A stretch of 64,000 nt of DNA from Dugong dugon (taxonomy: Eukaryota > Chordata > Mammalia > Sirenia > Dugongidae): NCBI GenBank assembly GCA_030035585.1, contig CM057469.1:17726501-17790500 (forward strand). Direction: 5' to 3'. Positions 58,156-64,000 of this stretch are shown in pieces. A program made the position numbers and the translations under genes. How positions within the stretch are numbered: position 1 is the stretch's first letter; each line of letters starts with the position of its first letter. The notes beneath the pieces were generated by a model. The model searched no databases, was not told the origin of the DNA, and saw only the letters and a list, made by a program, of their open reading frames with translations.

Positions 58156-59882
58156 AGAGGTAAATAAGGATGGTAGGTCTTCTCACCTTCAACCACAGTT
58201 CCAGCCAGCATGTTATAATGAAGGCAAATCTCAGACTGAATCACACACAAATACAAACATTTATTATCAAGTAGGCACGCAAACACCATACAACCTGTTC
58301 TGAAACCTGCTGAAGCCCCTACTTCTATATCCTTTTAGGTACAAGCACCTTGCCCTGGAAGAGCCACTCGAAGCAGATTCAACAGTATTTTAGTTGCAGG
58401 ATTCAGCTAACCTAATTGCAGCTGGTTGACAAAAATCCATATAGGATCCATCCTGATATTAAGTCCAAGTGCCTTTAAGAAGAGTATGCTTTTGTAGGGT
58501 ATGTATGTAATTTATTGCCCAAACCAAGATAGTTTTGAGAGCTAAAGGGGGTACTATAAATAATTGTGCTGGTATAAACTGAGACTGTACCAGGTAAATT
58601 GGAACCTATGGTTATCCTAGCTATTAGGTATGCTAGAATCTTATATCCTGTTCATGTAAAGGCAAAAGCACCTCTACATTGTTTTTAACCATCCGTGTAT
58701 CTGAAATGCCCTTTGTTTCACCAAGGAAAAATCGTTTCTACGATCTGTAATACAAAGCAACAAACCCTTTAAGGTTGATCAGAGGTAAAGACAGTTGAAG
58801 CCTTTTTGTAGGACCTCTGGATTTGTGGCATATGATTAGAGTGTGTCAAATGATAACTAACCACCCCTGGAGTAATTCCTCATTAGGGCACTTGAGATGT
58901 TAACTAACGCCATTGGGGTATGAATTGACGCTAACTAAAACACATGTAAATCACACTGTGAATATGTATTTATTAGAGTATTTCAAAGCTAATGTAGAGA
59001 ATGTAGCAGTGCCTTTTCTGGAAGATAAAATTCAGTGGTTTTTAAAGAGAAAATTGCGATGTTCTTTAGGATGTGCAGGCTTAAAGCTACCTTAAAAGGA
59101 AAACAGAGATAGATATAGCATTTAGCAACAATTTGTGCTTTCGTTTATGTATTTTTCTAGCTACTGTGATTATAAAGTATTAATATGCATCTTTAGGGAT
59201 AAAATAATGTGCTCTAAAGTATACTAATAGTAATAATTTGTAATTATTTGTTAAATTTTTTAGTAAATAATTCAACAGAAGTACTATAGGATCAATAATC
59301 AGCCTTCGAAGAATGAATAATGCAGTTGATTTACATTCTTTTGTTGCCACTGTTAGAGCAATATACCAAATTACCCTTATTATAGTCTGTAGGCATCTAA
59401 GAAAAAAATATATCAAGACTTTAAGGTATCAAAGTATATTTTTCCAAACAATAAAAGTGTGATTCGCATACAAATACGAAGTGAGCATGTGTCATAAATT
59501 TGTTTGCTTAAATAAGAAAATCAGCAGGGTGGTAAAACTGAATCCAAGAGAACTTCAGAGATTAAGAATATATAGGCACAGACAGAATATTAGAATAAAG
59601 TTGTAAGATTAATAAACTGATTATATCCTATAGGGCAATAAAACTGTAATTTTTGGGGTTATCTTTTCTATCATAAAAAAATCATTGGCTTCTCTGTGGA
59701 CAAAAATCTTCAAGTTAACATGAAACTTAACAGAGTCTGGGTGCTAATAGCTAATAAATAGTAAACCAAACAAAGGTACATTATCCTAAACTATTAAATA
59801 ATCCTTGGATGGACCTGTTTATACAGTGATCCAGTATGACACTGAAAAGACATGCAGTTATCCTTTTGACATATTTCCATGT
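58156..59882. other. Unique-looking AT-rich sequence
   Basis: About 1.7 kb, no gene or repeat recognised. The minus frame at 59180-59416 is low-complexity. Confidence 0.5.
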
Positions 59883-59897
59883 TTTATATAATTTTGT

Positions 59898-60030
59898 GAG
59901 GAGCCCCGAGGGAGAAAGATATGGCAGTCAGCTTCCTGTAAAGATTTACAGCCTTGGAAACCTTATTGGACAATTCTGCTCTGTCCTATAGGGTCATTGT
60001 CAGTTGGAATTGACTTGACAGCAGGGGGTT
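59898..60030 (+). mobile_element. AfroSINE lacking most of its tRNA-like part, with 14-bp duplication
   Basis: GGAGCCCC is joined directly to GAGGGAGAAAGATATGGCAG, so the A and B boxes are gone. The tail is 'GTTGGAATTGACTTGACAGC'. TTTATATAATTTTG flanks it at 59883-59896 and 60042-60055. Confidence 0.92.
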
Positions 60031-60055
60031 TGGTTTTTTGGTTTATATAATTTTG

Positions 60056-60389
60056 CGTAACAAAGGTTTTCATTTTGGCTTTAGTTCATAGTGAATTATG
60101 TGATTCCCAAAAAAATACCAAACTGTGAACTTCATATTAATTTTGTGTGCTTGTTTATTTGTTTGGACCAAAGAGTGGGACTTGGTAAAGGAAGGGTCAT
60201 AATTTTGATTTATCTGAGATATAAGCAAGACTGGCTATGTTATTGATTGGGAAATTTTGTTCTGTGTAATTTGAAGGGAGCTGTTAAGAAACCTAGGAGT
60301 TCAGTTTGGCCCATAGGCCAGTTTGAGAAGTACATCTGTTTTCAGTTTTTTTCTAGCAAGGAAGATGATGTATCCCACTGGAGCTGACA
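60056..60389. other. Unique-looking sequence
   Basis: No gene or repeat recognised. Confidence 0.5.
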
Positions 60390-61130
60390 CACTGTTGTTG
60401 TTTTGTGCCATTGATTTGGCTCTGATTCATAGCGACCCCATTTACATTCATTGCTATGTTTGACCCCATTGTTGCAGCCACTTTGTCAATACATCTCCTT
60501 GAGGGTCTTCCTCTTTTTCACTGACCCTCTACTTTATCAAGCATGATGTCCTTCTGCAGGGACTGGTCCCTCCTGATAGGTCCAAAGTGAGACGAAGTCT
60601 CACCATCCTTGCTTCTAAGGAGCATTCTGGCTGTGCTTCTTTCAGCACAGATTAGTTCCTTCTTATAGCAGTCCATGGTATATTCGGTATTCTTCGCCAA
60701 CACCATAACTCAAAGGCATAAATTCTTCTTCGGTCTTCCTTATACATTGTCCAGCTTTTGCATGTATATGAGGCAATTGAAAATACCATGGCTTTCATCA
60801 GGTGCACCTTAGTCCTCAAAGTTACGTCTTTGCTTTTTAATCCTTTAAAGATGGGTTTTGCAGCAGATTTGCCCAATGCAATATGTCGTTTGATTTCTTG
60901 ATTGCTGCTTCCATAGACATTGATTATGGATCTGAGTAAAACGAAACCCGGGATAACTTAAAAGTTGCTCTGTTTATCATGATGTTGCTTATTGGTCCAG
61001 CTGTGAGAATTTTTGTTTTTTTTTAACCTTGAGATGTTATCCATACTGAAGGCTGTAGTCTTTGATCTTCACCAGTAAATGCTTCAAGTCATCTTCACTT
61101 TCAGCAAATAAGGTTGTGTCATCTACATAT
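60390..61130 (-). mobile_element. RTE (BovB-like) LINE, 5'-truncated, with decayed reverse transcriptase end
   Basis: RTE elements encode a single endonuclease-reverse transcriptase. The minus strand starts at the RT active site (YVDD at 61129-61118, then TTLFAESEDDLKHLL) and continues through LMKAMVFSIASYTCKSWTM to FELWCWRR (60714-60691) and PWTA, motifs shared with BovB-type RTE. The C-terminal part reads DQSLQKDIMLDKVEGQ and KRGRPSRRCIDKVAATMGSN. Stops are seen at 60654-60652 (TAA where Gln is expected) and after EGQ, plus a frameshift near 60597. The first 50 bases on plus (complement of the RTE 3' end) read like the AfroSINE tail complement. Confidence 0.85.
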
Positions 61131-61595
61131 CACTAGTAATTAAAAGATAGAAGTAGGAGAAAAAAGTCCTGTATTTAACTACACTTAGAGTTGGTAAGAA
61201 ATATCTTCTTTTGTAGTTCATACACAGATACTCAAAGGAATGGGGGTGGAGGGCACCCTGCTTAAATGCAGAGAGGCGTTTAAAACCCTCAGGGTCTTAG
61301 GTTTTAACTTCAGATTTTAAAGGTAACCACACTCTTACCAGATGGAAACCAACCGACTCTACTTACATGGCATTTCTCCTTCATCAAAGCTAAGATCACA
61401 GGAGTTAAATGTCTCATAGTTCCTTTTCTGTGGGTTTCATTGTTTTCTAGTTTGTACTGATAGAACAGATTGGTAACTGACTTGCATTGGTGATGGACTT
61501 CTTTCAGGGTGATCTTGCATCTGATTTTCACATACTGATTACCCTTGCGACAGTAAACGTGCACTCTACAAGTGGGCTATTTCGCTTTCTAAGCC
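61131..61595. other. Unique-looking sequence
   Basis: No gene or repeat recognised. Confidence 0.5.
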
Positions 61596-61765
61596 TTGAT
61601 GCTTTCATTCATTCAGCACTTACAGTTGGGCACCTATTATTTGTCAGGCATTGTTCTAGATGCTGGGGGAGAGAACAGTGAGCCACACAGAAAATCCCTG
61701 TCCTTGTGGAGCTCACATTCTAGTTGGGGAGATAAGACAAACAAAATAAATAAACAAAATATTAG
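61596..61765. repeat. Ancient interspersed repeat, start module
   Basis: 'CATTCATTCAGCACTTACAG', 'TTGTCAGGCATTGTTCTAGA', 'TGGAGCTCACATTCTAGTTG', 'GGGGAGATAAGACAAAC'. The best-preserved start module of the unassigned family. Confidence 0.55.
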
Positions 61766-62319
61766 GGCTTTTCTGTGTGTTGTGTGATAAGAGAGTGTGT
61801 GAAATGATGCACTGAACTTGCACAGTAAGTTTACGGCTTTTTGAGAGTCTTTTCCCTTTTGTCTTAAGAAGAAAAGAGTCCTTGGTAATCTTTCTTTTCA
61901 CACTAGTTATTTACCTTTTTCCTTCTAAATCCTCCAGTTTTGTTTAATGACTTTCCCAGCAAAGATAAGTTTCCCCTAGGACATTGTAGTAACTTAAGAT
62001 TTATGAAGAAAGTGAAAGATAAGTTTGCAGTTGAATTGTCATGTGTGCACTAATGTTCCAAATTGCCCCTAGAAGTTCTTTTTCCCCCTGCAAATTGTAT
62101 TTTTTCTTTACTTGATTGTTTCTCCCCTTACTCTACCCCTCTCTTTCTTTTGCAGTCATTTGGGCGTAAATATTCTAGTCTTTCATGAGACAGTCATTTC
62201 TAGCATCCCCCAGTTTTTTTGTTTTATGTTTTGAGTGTTTTTTTGTGTTCTTCTTTTAATTGGAGATCAGAATCTGCAATAAGGTTATACTGCGCCCCAT
62301 CTGTTTCTACTCAGCGGTC
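61766..62319. other. Unique-looking sequence
   Basis: No gene or repeat recognised. Confidence 0.5.
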
Positions 62320-62420
62320 TTTACTGAGCACTGTGTATGTGCCTGGAACTCTGCTGGTGACCAGGGCTTTGTGAAGACATGCAGGACACAGCTTTTGCCT
62401 TTCAGGAGTCTAAAACTCCT
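62320..62420. repeat. Ancient interspersed repeat fragment
   Basis: 'TACTGAGCACTGTGTATGTG', 'CCTGGAACTCTGCTGG' and 'TTCAGGAGTCTAAAAC'. Confidence 0.4.
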
Positions 62421-62884
62421 TGGAAACTTACACAAGTAATTTTACTTATTTACCCATATGAAACAATTAGAGAACAAAACAGAATACAGTAGAGTCTACT
62501 CGGTGAGTTGAGGTAGGAAATAAATTAGGTTTAAAATTTATCACATAAAGTGAAAAGGAGTATAGTTAAAATACCCTTGAAAATTTCTTAACATGCCCGA
62601 AAGTACAAACCATGTTTTGCTTCTTTACCAGAAGCCAGAAGAATCTTTAAAGACCATTCAGGTTTCATCAACATGAATGGCCTGTTTCAGACTTGATCAT
62701 TAATGTGTTGTAGGATTCCCAGCTAAGTCTATTACATCTATCCATGTATGTATGGTGTGGCTCTACTCTGTGTCATCTAGTTCCAAAACATGTGGTTTAC
62801 TCTGGCACACCTAAGAAGGCACAAGTCAGTATTGGCCAGTATCAGGGAGGGTTTTTTGAAGGGTTTTGTTTGTTTGTTGTCTAT

Positions 62885-63003
62885 CTTCTCCTGCTAGAAT
62901 ATAAGCTATATGAGGACAAGTCATTCTTTTGTTCACTGGTCTATCTCTGGAACCTAGAACCACAGCACATACTAGGTGATTAGTAAATATTTGTTTAATG
63001 ACT
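62885..63003 (+). repeat. L2-like 3' end, sense
   Basis: 'AGAATATAAGCTATATGAGG', 'ACCACAGCACATACTAGGTG', 'TAGTAAATATTTGTTTAATG'. Confidence 0.7.
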
Positions 63004-63583
63004 GAATAGAGGAAACCTGATAGCCGTTGTTGACTCTTCCTCCCTTATTTCCACATGCAGTCAGTCAGTATGTCTGGTCTGTTCTACCTCCTTATTCTCT
63101 TTTGAATTTATGTACTTTTCTTCATTCCCAGTGCCAACACCTTAGTTTAGGCCATCATTATATGGGTCATTGCATCAGCCTCCTAATTAGCTACCATGCT
63201 TCTAGTATTGTCTTCCTTCCTTCAGCCAGTGCTCCGTATTACAGCAAGTAGACTGAAACACTGCTCTTCTTTAAACCCTCTGATGACTCACCATTGCCCT
63301 CTGGTAAGGTCCAGACTCCTTAGCCTGGCATAAATACAAGACTCATCATAATCTCATTCCTCTAACCCTTTTACTTACCTCTCCAACCTTTTTGATTCTG
63401 TCTCCTCATTTTGTGCTTCTGCCATACTGAATCCTGCCATGTTTTCTGTCCTCAAGGTAATTTCTATAACTCATGCTCTAGGCTTGATTTGCCTCCCTTC
63501 CACTCTGCAGCCCCATCGTTCAGGACTACACCTTCTCTGGGAAGCTTTCCCTGGGCTTCCCAGTCTTGATTAGATTTCACTCC
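63004..63583. other. Unique-looking pyrimidine-rich sequence
   Basis: C/T-rich on plus, with phrases common in old repeat-derived DNA ('CTCTTCTTTAAACCCTCTGA'), but not assigned. Confidence 0.45.
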
Positions 63584-63597
63584 TTTATGCTTCCATA

Positions 63598-63742
63598 TCC
63601 TGTTGCCCCATAGGATTTCCAAGGTGGTAATCTTTATGAAAGCAGACTACCACATCTTTCTCGCACAGAAGGGCTGGTGAGTTCGAACCGTTAATCTTTT
63701 GGTTAGCAGCTGAGCACTTAACCACTGTGCCCCCAGGACTCC
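63598..63742 (-). mobile_element. AfroSINE (type A), tail missing, with duplication
   Basis: 'GTTGCCCCATAGGATTTCCA' to 'GTGCCCCCAGGACTCC'. TTTATGCTTCCATA (63584-63597) and TTTATGCTCCCATA (63744-63757) flank it, with one mismatch. The SINE tail is absent although the flanks are intact. Confidence 0.9.
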
Positions 63743-63802
63743 TTTTATGCTCCCATAGTGTCCTGATTCTCTCTCTCTCCCCCTACAACTGGAGTACTTA
63801 CC

Positions 63803-64000
63803 TGTCGCCAGGTGGGAACCCCAGGTTCTGCTCAGTGTGACTAGTCTCATAAACAAGAGACCGAGGTGGAAGGCGCCTTTATTTCATTGTGTAAGAAAAG
63901 GAAATGATCAAGGCTGCTGCCACCAAGACTGCTCGGCGAGGGTGAGGGGGAAGGTTACTTTTAAGGGAGTTTATGTAGGAAGTTCATACAGGTTACATCA
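63803..64000 (-). mobile_element. Possible ERV LTR, cut by the window edge
   Basis: Starts TGTCGCCAGGTGGGAACCCC. On the minus strand an AATAAAGGCGCC lies near 63886-63875, followed by 'TTCCACCTCGGTCTCTTG', a layout like the R/U5 part of a gammaretrovirus-type LTR. TTAAAAG-type and C-rich sequence upstream would fit U3. The rest lies outside the window, so the call is tentative. Confidence 0.4.

Overview
This window looks like non-coding DNA from an afrotherian mammal, most probably an elephant or close relative (Proboscidea; another paenungulate cannot be excluded). The evidence is about 20 copies of a tRNA-headed SINE of the AfroSINE type, with a 5' end reading GGAGCCCTGGTGG, A/B-box-like promoter motifs, and a tail reading GAGTCGGAATCGACTCGACGGCA. 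There are also L1 elements with long afrotherian-type 3' UTRs, an RTE (BovB-like) LINE fragment whose 3' tail resembles the SINE tails, and MaLR/ERVL-type solo LTRs. I found no complete host protein-coding gene, tRNA, rRNA, CRISPR array or prokaryotic feature. Nearly all longer open frames lie inside retroelements or are chance frames.

Layout. Positions 1-13140 are a nest of L1 elements, all on the minus strand. An ancient L1 (about 1160-1915, 10011-11517, 12240-12336) was split by a full-length younger L1 (1916-10010, 11-bp target duplication TGACTGTCACT) and by an ERVL/MLT2-like LTR (about 11518-12239). A third, 5'-truncated L1 occupies 1-1146. The younger L1 keeps a recognisable 5' UTR, ORF1 and ORF2 (endonuclease, reverse transcriptase with FADD, Cys-rich end), but both ORFs are broken by stops and frameshifts. 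Positions 13140-29290 are mostly single-copy-looking AT-rich DNA with scattered SINEs, a MER20-like hAT fragment, old L2/MIR-like repeats, a solo LTR with a 5-bp duplication (26735-27240) and one exon-like segment (18705-18793). Positions 29290-31840 are a second nest: ancient L1-like sequence, an MLT1-like LTR, an L1 3' UTR and a complete solo LTR (30677-31162). From 31840 to the end the pattern is unique sequence with SINEs, L1 3'-end stubs (39578, 43185, 46990, 52942), a Tigger-like DNA transposon (43657-44119), a repeat-free AT-rich block that may be a conserved regulatory element (45841-46400), the RTE fragment (60390-61130) and, at the right edge, part of what may be an ERV LTR.

How the parts relate. 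The mobile elements form a dependency chain: L1 and RTE are (dead) autonomous LINEs, and the AfroSINEs carry their own pol III-type promoter but end in a tail resembling the RTE 3' end, which suggests they borrowed that machinery. No undescribed cellular system is evident. The observations most worth checking are the chained 3' ends of the young L1, the two exon-like segments, the repeat-free AT-rich block and a perfect 12-bp hairpin. All calls were made by eye; family names are from memory of the families and no alignment was run.
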